Assembly: GCF_000233455.1 (NCBI RefSeq)
Contig: NZ_JH376421.1
Location: 451,681-515,680 of the forward strand
Direction: 5' to 3'
DNA from: [Clostridium] citroniae WAL-17108
GTDB lineage: Bacteria > Bacillota > Clostridia > Lachnospirales > Lachnospiraceae
DNA length: 64,000 nucleotides
The notes under the pieces are model-generated. The model worked only from the letters and a program-made list of their open reading frames with translations. It made no database searches and had not been told where the DNA came from. Of the stretch, positions 34,444-43,811 are shown in pieces (positions within the stretch are counted from its first letter, which is position 1; every line of letters begins with the position of its first letter). The translations under genes and the position numbers were made by a program.

Positions 34444-37422
34444 ATGGTATCTTTGCCAGGGCACGGTGAAACCATATCGGGTTTTACCGTAACGGAACTT
34501 GGATTCATACACATGCTGGGCGCAAAGACCGCTGAGTTTTACCACCATGCCAGCGGCGCCCGGCTTTTATACATACAGAACGATGACCCCGAACTGGGAT
34601 TTAACCTGATCTACCGGACACCGCAGACAGATGAGACTGACACCAACCACATTCTGGAACACCTTCTTCTGTCCTCCTGCGGGAAATACCCCAGCCGGGA
34701 CATATTCTTTGATATGGACAGCAAAAGCTATTCCACCTTTATGAACGGGCTTACGGACAATACATATACCTGCTATCCCATTTGTACCCAAAGCCAGGAA
34801 CAGCTGGTTAAGCTTATGGACGTATACCTGTGCTGCATGGAGGCGCCGGATGCGCTGAAGGAACGCAATTTCTATCTGAGGGAAGCGCTGCGCCTGGAGC
34901 TGGATCAGCCTAACGGCCCGCTGGCCATGCAGGGCACGGTTCTCAGTGAGGACTGGGGACATCTCACGGATATCCAGGAAAATGCCGACAGCTTTACTGC
35001 CAAAACCCTGTACCCGGATCTTCCCGCCTCCAACCTGTTGGGACGGCTTCACTTCCACTACAGGGAACTTACCTATGAACGCGTGCAAAAGGCCTTTGAG
35101 CAATACTATGACTACTCCAACTGCCTGATGGTCCTTTACGGCGACATGGATTACCGGCCCGTGCTGGATTTCCTTCACAGGGAACACCTGGACGCCCAAA
35201 AGCATTCATCCCGCAAAAATCCCCCCTTGCCCCAAAAGGAAGATCACCGTTCCCTTTCTGCCATGAACCAGATCCCTGAGCCGGGCCACCGCTGCCTGGT
35301 TGCCAAAAGCCCTGCCTACGAGGACAGCCCCGGGGAACAGGCTTCCATCATTGACTATGCCATCGACCTTACGGGAAGCAGCCAGGAAGAGTTGATCTAT
35401 TGGGATCTGTTTGCGGATATACTAGACAGCGACACCTCCCCCTGGCACCGGCTGGCAAGGGAGTCGGGCATCAACAACATAATGGAGGTGTACCTGGATC
35501 TTCTGCTGCCCAATCCATCCCTGCGATTCCGTCTGCGCAACGGGGATGAACACCAGAAGGACGAATTCTGCCATACCATTCAGTCCGCTCTCAGGGAGGT
35601 CAGCTCCCTTGGTGTTGCACAGGAACTATACCAGGCCGCCATGAAGGAAAACAAACTTTCCGATGCCCTTACCAGGGAGGGCTCCCATCTGGGATTTAAC
35701 ATTTCCGAGGAGATCGGCAGGTACTGGAGCCAGACTGGAAAGACCGACTACTTTCAGCTCTATGAGGTATCCGCCCGTAAATTCGCCTCCGACAGCAGCC
35801 AGTCTATTCTGAAATCCCTGGCTGCCCGGGCCCTGACCCCCAAAACCACTGCAACGGTGGTAACGGTTCCCTGTCCCGGAATGGCGGAGGCGCTGGAACT
35901 TGATAAGGAACAGTACCTGAAGGCCACCCTGGAATCCATGACGCGTCCTGAGCGCCTTTGTCTGTGCCAGTGCACGGCCGCTTTCCGCCAGTGGAATTCC
36001 AAGGACTGGGGAAACATGGATTTCCTCATACGCCCCATGGACCTTCCGGCCCCCACGCCGGGCGCTCCTTTTTTGCAAAAACAGTTCGGCCCCATTACCA
36101 GCTATACGGCTCCCGCTTTTGCGGACGCTGTGGGAAGCTATCAGATCTACTTTGACTTAAGCCTGATCCCTCAGGATGAGCTTAACTACATGTCTCTGTA
36201 TCAGATGCTTCTCACGGAGCTGGATACCTCCCGCTATACCGTAGAGCAGCAAAAAACCATGGAGCAGGAGTATCTTCACGACTGTACCTTTGACGAAGTG
36301 TTCCCGGACAGCCGGGCAGGGGCCTGCAGCTATCCTATGATGACCGTGTTCTGGTATGGACTGACAGAGGATTTTGCCAAAAGCCTGGATTTTCTTCTGG
36401 ACCTTATGGGCGGAGGGGACTACAGTGATATCCCCACCATCCAGCGTGTGCTGGAAAAATATCTTCCCGACTATGACCTGTCCAGGGCAGACCTGGCCTC
36501 CTCCCTTTCCTTCAGCCTGGCGGAAGGTTATATCAGGCAGGAGTGCAGGTTCAGGAACCTTCTTAACAGCCAGGAAGTCTATTATTTTTTAAAGGATGTA
36601 AGTAAAAGGCTGAAGGCGGAGCCGGAATTTGCCGCTCAGGTGTCCGGTGCACTGAGGCATATCTCTTCCGCCCTATTACAGGGAAAGCGCCTTGTGTTTA
36701 TGGCAGCCGCTGCCGCGGATGCCCTGGAAGAAGTGGAGAGGGAAGCCATTCGCCAGCTGGGCCTTCTTGGCCAAACCGAATCAGAAGGATCCTGTCACGG
36801 GACACCGGCCCATGTTTCACCCTATATCCTTTTGCCCGGAAAGCGGAAGCTGGCCGTATGTGTGGATGCTCCCACCCAGGAAACCCGCATGATGGGGGAT
36901 TTCCGTGACAATACAGCCTTTCAGGGCAGGCATCTGCCCTTCCTCATGGCATGTGCGGACAAATACCTGAAACCTGCCATCCGTTATCAGGGAGGCGCAT
37001 ATGACAGCGGAATCGACTTTTACATCCCGGCCGGTTACTTCACCCTGTGGAGCACCGCGGACCCCGATGTCAGGTCCACCCTGGACCTGTTTTCCAATGC
37101 GGGAAGGGCGCTTATGGACATTTCCCTGACCCAGCAGGACCTGGACGGTTATATCCTCAGCGCCTATGCCCAAGCCCTTCCGCCCTCCGGAAACTTAAAC
37201 AACCGGATGAGGTACATGCGCAGGGCCATGGCGGGAATCCATACGGATCAGATCAACCTAATGATCGCAGACATCAAGAATGCCCGGCTGGAGCACCAGG
37301 CCGGGGCATCGCAGATCATCCATGCCCTGTTGGAACAGGGTCCCGTTGTCACGGTGGGAAACCACCGGACCATACAGCGGGATGCCGGATGTTTTGATGA
37401 AATTATAACCTACCGCCCATAA
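34444..37422 (+). CDS. M16C (PreP-like) zinc metallopeptidase
   Basis: A 992-residue insulinase-family peptidase of the single-chain M16C/presequence-protease type. The inverted zinc motif HxxEH is His69-Ile-Leu-Glu72-His73 in TNHILEHLLLSSCGKYPSRD, and DNTYTCYPI follows as in PreP. The four-domain length is normal. There is no signal peptide, so it acts in the cytoplasm, probably degrading short peptides. AAAGGAG precedes the ATG. It stands alone between two terminators. Confidence 0.92.
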   Translation: MVSLPGHGETISGFTVTELGFIHMLGAKTAEFYHHASGARLLYIQNDDPELGFNLIYRTPQTDETDTNHILEHLLLSSCGKYPSRDIFFDMDSKSYSTFMNGLTDNTYTCYPICTQSQEQLVKLMDVYLCCMEAPDALKERNFYLREALRLELDQPNGPLAMQGTVLSEDWGHLTDIQENADSFTAKTLYPDLPASNLLGRLHFHYRELTYERVQKAFEQYYDYSNCLMVLYGDMDYRPVLDFLHREHLDAQKHSSRKNPPLPQKEDHRSLSAMNQIPEPGHRCLVAKSPAYEDSPGEQASIIDYAIDLTGSSQEELIYWDLFADILDSDTSPWHRLARESGINNIMEVYLDLLLPNPSLRFRLRNGDEHQKDEFCHTIQSALREVSSLGVAQELYQAAMKENKLSDALTREGSHLGFNISEEIGRYWSQTGKTDYFQLYEVSARKFASDSSQSILKSLAARALTPKTTATVVTVPCPGMAEALELDKEQYLKATLESMTRPERLCLCQCTAAFRQWNSKDWGNMDFLIRPMDLPAPTPGAPFLQKQFGPITSYTAPAFADAVGSYQIYFDLSLIPQDELNYMSLYQMLLTELDTSRYTVEQQKTMEQEYLHDCTFDEVFPDSRAGACSYPMMTVFWYGLTEDFAKSLDFLLDLMGGGDYSDIPTIQRVLEKYLPDYDLSRADLASSLSFSLAEGYIRQECRFRNLLNSQEVYYFLKDVSKRLKAEPEFAAQVSGALRHISSALLQGKRLVFMAAAAADALEEVEREAIRQLGLLGQTESEGSCHGTPAHVSPYILLPGKRKLAVCVDAPTQETRMMGDFRDNTAFQGRHLPFLMACADKYLKPAIRYQGGAYDSGIDFYIPAGYFTLWSTADPDVRSTLDLFSNAGRALMDISLTQQDLDGYILSAYAQALPPSGNLNNRMRYMRRAMAGIHTDQINLMIADIKNARLEHQAGASQIIHALLEQGPVVTVGNHRTIQRDAGCFDEIITYRP

Positions 37423-37457
37423 TCCTTAAGAAACGTGCGCCTCCTGGCGTACTGCAG

Positions 37458-37497
37458 AAACGCCGCCTGGGGGAACATATCCCACAGACGGCGTTTT
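37458..37497 (+). terminator. Terminator of the M16C gene
   Basis: AAACGCCG(C)CTG(T)GGG-type stem: AAACGCCG pairs with CGGCGTTT, with an inner CTGGGG/CCCACAG extension, and TTTT at the 3' end. It lies 35 bases after the stop codon. Confidence 0.7.
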
Positions 37498-37530
37498 CGC
37501 GGTTGATTATTCATTTATATTACAGCTGAA

Positions 37531-37602
37531 TCACAAAACCTTCGGATCCCTGGCATCTTCCTTAACTCTTGCCGCGGCCGCGCTTCTTCTCGGTCTTGCC
37601 AT
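37531..37602 (-). CDS. Possible 23-residue basic small protein
   Basis: A short frame MARPRRSAAAARVKEDARDP followed by KVL and a stop, with AGGGGAA about six bases before the ATG. It is rich in Arg and Ala. I do not recognise it. The good ribosome site and codon use like its neighbours are the only support. It lies between the M16C terminator and the convergent NSS transporter gene. Confidence 0.3.
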   Translation of the reverse strand: MARPRRSAAAARVKEDARDPKVL

Positions 37603-37680
37603 ACGATTTCCCCTTTTCATAATACGTTTACCATGAAAATCATACGGCTTGTCCCCAGTATTTGTCAATGACAAGAATGA

Positions 37681-39033
37681 TCATCCGATCCCGCCATATA
37701 TGATCCCCAAAATAAATACCACAACCGCAAGAGGTACATACACAAACTTGGCCAGGGGACCAAAACAGCTTTTCAATGGTTTTTCCCGTCCCTCCTCCAG
37801 TTCCTTTTTTATCTCCTTATATCCCAGGATATAGTAGATGGACACAGCGCCCAGAACCGCGCCAAAGGGCACTACCATGATGGTTATAAAGTCCATCCAG
37901 GAGCCCACGCTTGGCTCGGCTTCCAAAAAGATCCCCACCAGCAGCGCAATGGAGCCACACAGGGCAACCGCCCCTTTTCTGGACAGCTTAAACCTGGTCT
38001 GCCAGGATTCGCTTACGGCCTCAAACATGTTGATCAGGCTTGTGATTCCCGCAAAGGCCACGGACAGGAAGAACAGTGTTGCAAACAGCCGTCCCATGGG
38101 CATCTGCCTGAATATATTGGGCAGTGTGATGAACATAAGGGGCGGGCCTGCGTTAGGCTCAATGCCAAAGGCAAATACGGCAGGCATGATCGCCAGCGCG
38201 GCCATCATGGCGGCAATGGTGTCAAAGAATGCAGTGCGGATCGATGCCTTGGGTATATCCTCTGTCTTAGACAGATACGTTCCGTACACGATCATGCCCG
38301 ACCCGGTTATGGACAGTGAGAAAAATGCCTGCCCCATGGCCATGACCCAGGTGTCCACTTTCAAAAGGTCCTTCCAGTCCGGCATAAAGAGGAACTTATA
38401 TCCCTCCACAGCGCCTGGAAGAAATGCCACGCGCACAGCCAGTATGGCAAATAAAACAAAGAAGGAAGGCATCAGTACCTTATTGATCTTTTCGATTCCC
38501 TTGGTGGCGCCGAACATCAGGATCACAGCTGCTGTGACGATCACCAGCACATGCCACGGCACGCTGCCGAAATTCCCGGTTGCCTGGGTGAAGTACGCCG
38601 CTGCATCCTGGGTCAGGATCGCCCCTGTAAGGGAGCCTGCCAGGGCGCGGACCACCCAGCCCACAATGATGGCATAGCCGATCGCAATTCCCAGGGAGCC
38701 CAGAAGGGGGATCCATCCCAGTATATATCCAAGCTTTCCCTTTCCTATTGCATTCCAGCAATATTCATAGGCCCCCAGGGTCCCTGTCTTTGCACGCCTT
38801 CCTATGGCAAACTCCGCCGACAGGCCCACCAGGCCGAATAAAACTATAAACAGGATATAGGGCACCAGGAATGCTCCTCCTCCATACTGCCCGACCCTAT
38901 ATGGGAACATCCAGATATTTCCCATTCCAACCGCGGAACCCACGCAGGCCAGAACAAACCCAAAACTGCTGCCAAAGCCGCCGTTCTGATGCACTGGGGC
39001 TGACGAGGATTCCATACCTTTATGCTTACTCAT
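37681..39033 (-). CDS. Neurotransmitter:sodium symporter (NSS/SNF) family transporter
   Basis: A 450-residue sodium-coupled transporter with about twelve helices. The family N-terminus FGFVLACVGSAVGMGNIWMF plus PYRVGQYGGGAFLVPYILF holds the sodium and substrate sites of helix 1. Bacterial members usually import amino acids such as tryptophan, tyrosine or leucine; the substrate here is not predictable. The ATG at 39033 has AAAGGAGA upstream, whereas an in-frame upstream start would add an unconserved 11 residues. It is divergent from the VIT/VWA gene. Confidence 0.93.
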   Translation of the reverse strand: MSKHKGMESSSAPVHQNGGFGSSFGFVLACVGSAVGMGNIWMFPYRVGQYGGGAFLVPYILFIVLFGLVGLSAEFAIGRRAKTGTLGAYEYCWNAIGKGKLGYILGWIPLLGSLGIAIGYAIIVGWVVRALAGSLTGAILTQDAAAYFTQATGNFGSVPWHVLVIVTAAVILMFGATKGIEKINKVLMPSFFVLFAILAVRVAFLPGAVEGYKFLFMPDWKDLLKVDTWVMAMGQAFFSLSITGSGMIVYGTYLSKTEDIPKASIRTAFFDTIAAMMAALAIMPAVFAFGIEPNAGPPLMFITLPNIFRQMPMGRLFATLFFLSVAFAGITSLINMFEAVSESWQTRFKLSRKGAVALCGSIALLVGIFLEAEPSVGSWMDFITIMVVPFGAVLGAVSIYYILGYKEIKKELEEGREKPLKSCFGPLAKFVYVPLAVVVFILGIIYGGIG

Positions 39034-39149
39034 GACTTCTCCTTTAGATGTACATTTTGACGGCATGTTTATTATATTAATAAGCCGGCCTTATTATACT
39101 AACCCATTTACGCCAATTAGTCAAAGCTTTAAAGCGAAAAAGAGAATGA

Positions 39150-39188
39150 TGATGCAAATTTGATGCATCTTTGATGCTATTTTGATGC
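39150..39188 (+). repeat. Four TGATGC direct repeats at exact 11-bp period
   Basis: TGATGC occurs at 39150, 39161, 39172 and 39183, always 11 bases apart, with T-rich flanks. The last copy overlaps the -35 position (TTGATG 39182-39187) of a promoter whose -10 is TATGAT (39206-39211, 18-base spacer). Direct repeats at 11-bp period beside a weak -35 are typical of OmpR/PhoB-family response-regulator binding. Confidence 0.75.
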
Positions 39189-39211
39189 CGGTGTATTGTA
39201 ACTTATATGAT
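39182..39211 (+). promoter_or_regulatory. Predicted activator-dependent promoter of the VIT/exosortase operon
   Basis: TTGATG, an 18-base spacer and TATGAT, 37 bases before the VIT/VWA start codon. The -35 is weak and is part of the fourth TGATGC repeat, so an activator bound at the repeats would contact RNA polymerase there. Confidence 0.5.
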
Positions 39212-39247
39212 ATAAACAATCCATCATAAAACAAAAGAGGTATCAAG

Positions 39248-41281
39248 ATGAAGATGAAAAAGAAATGGCTGTGTGTATTTTTTACGTTGCTCCTTGTCCT
39301 GTCCCAGGCCTGGGCGGTTTATGGCATGGAAGAGGAGGATGACCCGGACAAAACCCTGGCTCCCTACTTTTTCGTGGAAGGGGCGGATCCTGATCCGGAC
39401 AGTTTTCCCTTGAAGGAAACAAAGGTATCCTCCCAAATCAACGGGGTCATTGCAGATACCTATGTAACCCAGACCTATACCAATGAGGGAAAGACTCCCA
39501 TCAATGCCAAATATATCTTTCCCGCATCCACCAAAGCCAGCGTACACGGCATGACCATGCAGGTCGGGAACAGGCTGATCACTGCCAGGATCAAGGAGAA
39601 GGAGGAGGCCAGGGAGGAGTTTGAGGAGGCCAAGAGCCAGGGAAAGAGCGCTTCCCTTCTGGAACAGCAGCGGCCCAACGTGTTTTCCATGGACGTGGCC
39701 AATGTAATGCCCAACGATACGGTGGTCATACAACTGCATTACACGGAAATGGTCGTTTCCACGGAGGGATCATACCAGTTTGTGTTTCCCACCGTGACAG
39801 GTCCCCGTTATACAAGCTCCCCGGAGGATCCGGGAAAAGATGACAACCAGTGGGTAAGCACACCTTACCTGAAAGAGGGAAAGACACCTTCGGGCCGGTA
39901 CGATATAGCCGTCAGCCTTTCCACCGGTGTGCCTGTCACTGACATCACATGCAGGTCCCATTCCATTAAAATTGACAAAAGCAGCGCCTCGGCTGCCCGG
40001 ATCACCCTGGAAGATCCCGAGGATTTTGCAGGAGACCGGGATTTCATCCTTGATTATAAGCTGACCGGGCAGGACGTAAACTGCGGACTTTTGTTGGACC
40101 AGGGGGAGGAGGAGAACTTCTTTATGCTGATGATACAGCCTCCCAAACGGTATGATCCTGAAGATATCCCTCCCCGTGAGTATATATTCCTTATGGATGT
40201 TTCCGGTTCTATGTACGGTTTTCCCCTGGACACTGCCAAGGGATTGATCAAGGATCTGGTGACCAGCCTTCGTGATACGGATACCTTTAACCTGATTCTG
40301 TTCTCCGGCGCATCCAGCCGGATGTCGCCTGTGTCGGTGCCGGCCACTGCTGAGAATATCCAGCGGGCGGTTGAACTCATCGACCGCCAGGAGGGCGGCG
40401 GCGGGACAGAGATCGCTCCCGCGCTCCGGGATGCCCTTGCCATTCCTAAAACCGAAGGCACGTCCCGGAGTATCATCACCATCACAGACGGTTATATTTC
40501 CGGTGAAAAGGAGATATTCGGCATCATCAGCCAGAATCTGGCCGACACTGATTTCTTCTCCTTTGGAATTGGAGATTCCGTAAACCGCTATCTCATTGAC
40601 GGAATCGCCAAAGTGGGACTTGGGGAGTCTTTTGTGGTGACAGATGACAAGGATGCCTTGGATACGGCCAAACGTTTCTGTACCTACATACAGGCGCCTC
40701 TGTTAACCGATATCCAGGTTTCTTATAATGGATTTGAGGTCTATGATGTGGAGCCCGCCGCCCTTCCAACCCTGTTTGCCCAGCGGCCCATTGTCCTGTT
40801 TGGAAAATGGCGGGGCGAACCAGGAGGAAGCATACAGGTCACAGGCAGGTCCGGAAACCGGGATTATGTCCAGGACATCCAGGTGTCCCAGGCGTCCATT
40901 GGATCCAATCCTGGGATCAGTTACCTGTGGGCCCGCACCATGGTGGAAAACCTTACGGATTACAATACCGGCCTGGAGGAGGACGATTCCATAAAGAAAG
41001 AGGTTACACAATTGGGGCTAAAATACAGTATGATGACCCCGTACACCTCCTTTGTCGCAGTGATGGAGGAAGTCCGAAATCCGGATGGGGCCTGCAGGGA
41101 CGTGGACCAGCCGCTGCCTCTGCCCCAGGGCGTATCCGACCTCAGCGTGGGGGGCGGTTATACCATTGGCTCAGAGCCGGGAACCATGATACTGGTTCCT
41201 GCAGCCACAGCCATAATTGCCGGAAACATCCTGATCCGGTCCAGAAAAAAGGGCGGCGCCAAAAAACAGAACCACTCATAA
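39248..41281 (+). CDS. VIT- and VWA-domain surface protein with exosortase-type C-terminal signal
   Basis: A 677-residue exported protein. It has a signal peptide (residues 1-27), an N-terminal VIT domain (about 45-200; NGVIADTYVTQTYTNEG, YIFPASTKASVHGM) and a VWA domain with the metal site DVSGS at 317-321. The C-terminus has a short motif GSEPGTM around Pro644, one hydrophobic helix (about 645-663) and a basic tail RSRKKGGAKK. This three-part tail is the layout of PEP-CTERM-type sorting signals, not LPXTG. The next gene, seven bases on, encodes an exosortase, so it is the likely processing enzyme. The ligand of the VWA domain is unknown. Confidence 0.88.
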   Translation: MKMKKKWLCVFFTLLLVLSQAWAVYGMEEEDDPDKTLAPYFFVEGADPDPDSFPLKETKVSSQINGVIADTYVTQTYTNEGKTPINAKYIFPASTKASVHGMTMQVGNRLITARIKEKEEAREEFEEAKSQGKSASLLEQQRPNVFSMDVANVMPNDTVVIQLHYTEMVVSTEGSYQFVFPTVTGPRYTSSPEDPGKDDNQWVSTPYLKEGKTPSGRYDIAVSLSTGVPVTDITCRSHSIKIDKSSASAARITLEDPEDFAGDRDFILDYKLTGQDVNCGLLLDQGEEENFFMLMIQPPKRYDPEDIPPREYIFLMDVSGSMYGFPLDTAKGLIKDLVTSLRDTDTFNLILFSGASSRMSPVSVPATAENIQRAVELIDRQEGGGGTEIAPALRDALAIPKTEGTSRSIITITDGYISGEKEIFGIISQNLADTDFFSFGIGDSVNRYLIDGIAKVGLGESFVVTDDKDALDTAKRFCTYIQAPLLTDIQVSYNGFEVYDVEPAALPTLFAQRPIVLFGKWRGEPGGSIQVTGRSGNRDYVQDIQVSQASIGSNPGISYLWARTMVENLTDYNTGLEEDDSIKKEVTQLGLKYSMMTPYTSFVAVMEEVRNPDGACRDVDQPLPLPQGVSDLSVGGGYTIGSEPGTMILVPAATAIIAGNILIRSRKKGGAKKQNHS

Positions 41282-41288
41282 GAGGAAT

Positions 41289-42128
41289 ATGGCATTGAAA
41301 AAAATCGCGGAATTTTTCAGGAACAGCTGCATTAGAACACACTGGATATCCTATCTGGCCGGATTCATCCTTGTGATCGGAATTAAATATTTTTACAGCC
41401 AGGCAGGCTGCAGACAGCTTCAATGGATTCTGGCCCCCACTGCCTGGTGGGTCAGAACCTTAAGCGGCATCCCCTTTGAATATGATCCGGATGCAGGATA
41501 TATCAATTATGACTATCGGTTCATCATAGCATCCTCCTGCTCCGGTGTCCGTTTTATGATCCTGTCCACAGCCGCCCTCCTCTTCTCCTTTGTGCACAGA
41601 ATGAGGACATCCTGGCAGGGGGCGGCCTGGACGGCATTCAGTCTGGCTTTTTCCTATGCGGCCACTGTTTTTATCAACGGTATCCGTATTACTGCATCTA
41701 TTTATATCCCCGGCTATGCCCGCCAATACGGGCTGTACGATGGATGGCTCACACCGGGCAGACTTCATACCGCCATAGGCATTGCCATATATTTCAGTTC
41801 CCTGTTCGCCCTGTACCGAATGGCCGACCATGCCTCCGGGCGCATTGCCCCTACGGCCGATCAGTCCTCCCCGGACAGCCCCATGGATACGGATCTTCAA
41901 AAAAGATCCGGTGCCTGGCTCCGGGATCTGATCTTCAGGTGCGTCCCGCCTGTATTCTGGTACTACCTGGCCATGCTTATCATCCCCATCTTAAACAGGG
42001 CCTATGAGCATGACACGGAAACCTTTGTGGAATACGCAATGCTTTTGACCGTCATCTGTACGGCAATCCTGTGCCTGCTGTGCATCCCGTCAGTCCTATG
42101 GAAAATACGGCATAAACGGAGGCCGTAA
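41289..42128 (+). CDS. xrtK: Exosortase, XrtK-like
   Basis: A 279-residue membrane protein with about seven helices. The exosortase triad is visible: Cys84 in ASSCSGVRF, Arg133 in NGIRI and His160 in GRLHTAIGI. Exosortases cut PEP-CTERM-like tails and transfer the protein to the envelope; they are rare in Firmicutes. The match to exosortase K is from memory of that subfamily. It starts seven bases after the VIT/VWA gene, whose C-terminus looks like its substrate signal. A hairpin with T-run overlaps its stop codon. A C-terminal extension of about 100 residues holds further helices. Confidence 0.83.
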   Translation: MALKKIAEFFRNSCIRTHWISYLAGFILVIGIKYFYSQAGCRQLQWILAPTAWWVRTLSGIPFEYDPDAGYINYDYRFIIASSCSGVRFMILSTAALLFSFVHRMRTSWQGAAWTAFSLAFSYAATVFINGIRITASIYIPGYARQYGLYDGWLTPGRLHTAIGIAIYFSSLFALYRMADHASGRIAPTADQSSPDSPMDTDLQKRSGAWLRDLIFRCVPPVFWYYLAMLIIPILNRAYEHDTETFVEYAMLLTVICTAILCLLCIPSVLWKIRHKRRP

Positions 42129-42147
42129 CATCAGGCCCCCGTTTTTC
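42110..42147 (+). terminator. Terminator at the end of the exosortase gene
   Basis: AAACGGAGGCC and GGCCCCCGTTTTT form a stem with one mismatch that overlaps the stop codon, ending in TTTTT. Confidence 0.65.
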
Positions 42148-42193
42148 CGTCCTTATCTATTCCATTTGTAAAGGCTGGCTGCGCCTCTGTGGC

Positions 42194-43120
42194 CTATGCC
42201 AGAAATGTGATCACCGGAATGGTGATGACTGACAGCACAGAGGTGAGCGCAATGCTCTTGGCCGATATGCTCCCGTCCGTGGAGCCATACTCCTTCTCCA
42301 CCATCATCACCACACTGCCCACGGGCATGGCGATCAAAAGGATGAATATGCCGTAGGATACAGGATCAATGGGCAGGAGCTTCATAAGGGGAATGCACAG
42401 GGCCGGTATCACAAGCATGGAGATAAAGGAAAGCATAAGCTGTTTCCTGTCCGTGACCAGTTCCTTCAGATCGGACTGCGCCACCATGATACCCACGGTC
42501 ATCATGGACAAGGGCACGGCCGCATTGCCCACCGTGTCCACAAATGTTCCCACCACCTCAGGCACCTGTATATGGAACGCAAAGATGAGGATAGCCACTG
42601 TACAGGCCGCTGTACCGATATTAAATACCTTTTTCCAGGGCAGAGCCTTCTTGTCACCCGCCCCCGCGCCCATGGCAAGCATGATACCATAGGAATAAAC
42701 CAGCAGGTTATAGCCCACAATATAAAATGCCACAAATATAACAGCCTCCTCGCCGTAAAGGCTGCGCACCAGCGGAATCCCCATAAATCCCAGATTAGGG
42801 AAGATCATCATTAGACGGTAACAATTTACCTCACCCGGTTCCAGCTTCATAAACCGTGTAAATAAACGGCTGAGTATGATCAGCACAACAAAAAACAGAG
42901 CCACCAGAACCAGGTTCTCTGTAACCATCGCCGTACTGTATGTAATTGTCTTGTTCAGGACTCCGGAAATGATCAGACATGGATTAAAAATATTGATGAT
43001 GGCTGAAGAAATACTTCCTGCACCTTCCTTAGAAACAATACCCTTCTTAAATGCGGCGTATCCCGCCATCATTATGAGAAACAGAACCAGCATTTGCTTT
43101 GCAATAATTCCTGCATTCAT
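42194..43120 (-). CDS. AEC (auxin efflux carrier) family transporter
   Basis: A 308-residue membrane protein with about ten helices of the AEC family. The repeats MAGYAAFKKGIVSKEGAGSIS, FNPCLIISGVL and the mid-protein PLSMMTVGIMVAQSDLKEL are typical. Bacterial members carry malate, malonate or other small anions; the substrate is unknown. The ATG giving MNAGIIAKQM is chosen, with GAAGG about 8 bases upstream; a TTG seven codons earlier is less likely. Confidence 0.9.
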   Translation of the reverse strand: MNAGIIAKQMLVLFLIMMAGYAAFKKGIVSKEGAGSISSAIINIFNPCLIISGVLNKTITYSTAMVTENLVLVALFFVVLIILSRLFTRFMKLEPGEVNCYRLMMIFPNLGFMGIPLVRSLYGEEAVIFVAFYIVGYNLLVYSYGIMLAMGAGAGDKKALPWKKVFNIGTAACTVAILIFAFHIQVPEVVGTFVDTVGNAAVPLSMMTVGIMVAQSDLKELVTDRKQLMLSFISMLVIPALCIPLMKLLPIDPVSYGIFILLIAMPVGSVVMMVEKEYGSTDGSISAKSIALTSVLSVITIPVITFLA

Positions 43121-43490
43121 TCTTTTACCTTCTTTGATCAAACATTGATCTATCCATTGTAACTGATTCCCCGTTTATTTTCAACATCCTAATCCCTATA
43201 AAATAGGTTGAGCCGGTAAGAAAGGCCCTCTGCCAATCCCACCGGCTTATATATGAATCTATATTAAAAGCTCTGACTGCTTGTTTATGGTTAAAGTATA
43301 CCTGGAATTTGTGACAAAAATTTGACCTGTTGCTAAATAGTTTCTAAAGAGATTTAAGAAATTATAACATTATCTTTTGATTTTCTTTTATTGACATATA
43401 ATATTATATGCTGTATAGTATAGTTATATTATACGATATATAATATGACGCAGCCAATAATATGAATAACAACAGAACAGAGGGGTGCTT
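43121..43490. other. AT-rich intergenic region with padR control signals
   Basis: About 370 bases without a gene. It contains a hairpin AGCCGGT...ACCGGCT (about 43211-43248), a strong promoter at 43391-43419, and downstream of it an extremely AT-rich dyad region (TATATTATACGATATATAAT) that may bind the PadR protein. Confidence 0.5.
43391..43419 (+). promoter_or_regulatory. Predicted padR promoter with AT-rich dyad
   Basis: TTGACA (43391-43396), a 17-base spacer and TATAGT (43414-43419). Directly downstream, at about 43424-43443, lies the dyad TATATTATACGATATATAAT, in the position expected for an autorepressor. Confidence 0.7.
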
Positions 43491-43811
43491 ATGATATTCA
43501 ACACAGGCTCTGCACTTTTGGACGCTGTGGTGCTTGCAGTGGTGTCCAGGGATGCGGACGGGACTTATGGTTACAAGATCACCCAGGATGTACGGTGTGC
43601 CATCGATATATCCGAATCCACCTTATATCCGGTGCTTCGGCGGCTTCAGAAGGAAGACTGCCTTGAGGTATATGACATGGCCATTGACGGCAGAAACCGC
43701 AGATATTATAAAATTACGGAAAAAGGCCGGGTGCAGCTGAATCTGTACCGGGGTGAATGGGCAACTTATTCACAGAAGATATCCCAGATATTTAAGGAGG
43801 CTAGTCTATGA
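43491..43811 (+). CDS. PadR-family transcriptional regulator
   Basis: A 106-residue winged-helix regulator of the PadR family (GTYGYKITQDVRCAIDISES, TLYPVLRRLQKEDCL, RRYYKITEKGR). AGAGGGG precedes the ATG at 43491. It overlaps the next gene by four bases (ATGA). Operons of PadR, DUF1700, DUF4097 and PspC proteins recur in Firmicutes and are thought to respond to envelope stress. PadR proteins commonly repress their own operon. Confidence 0.93.
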   Translation: MIFNTGSALLDAVVLAVVSRDADGTYGYKITQDVRCAIDISESTLYPVLRRLQKEDCLEVYDMAIDGRNRRYYKITEKGRVQLNLYRGEWATYSQKISQIFKEASL

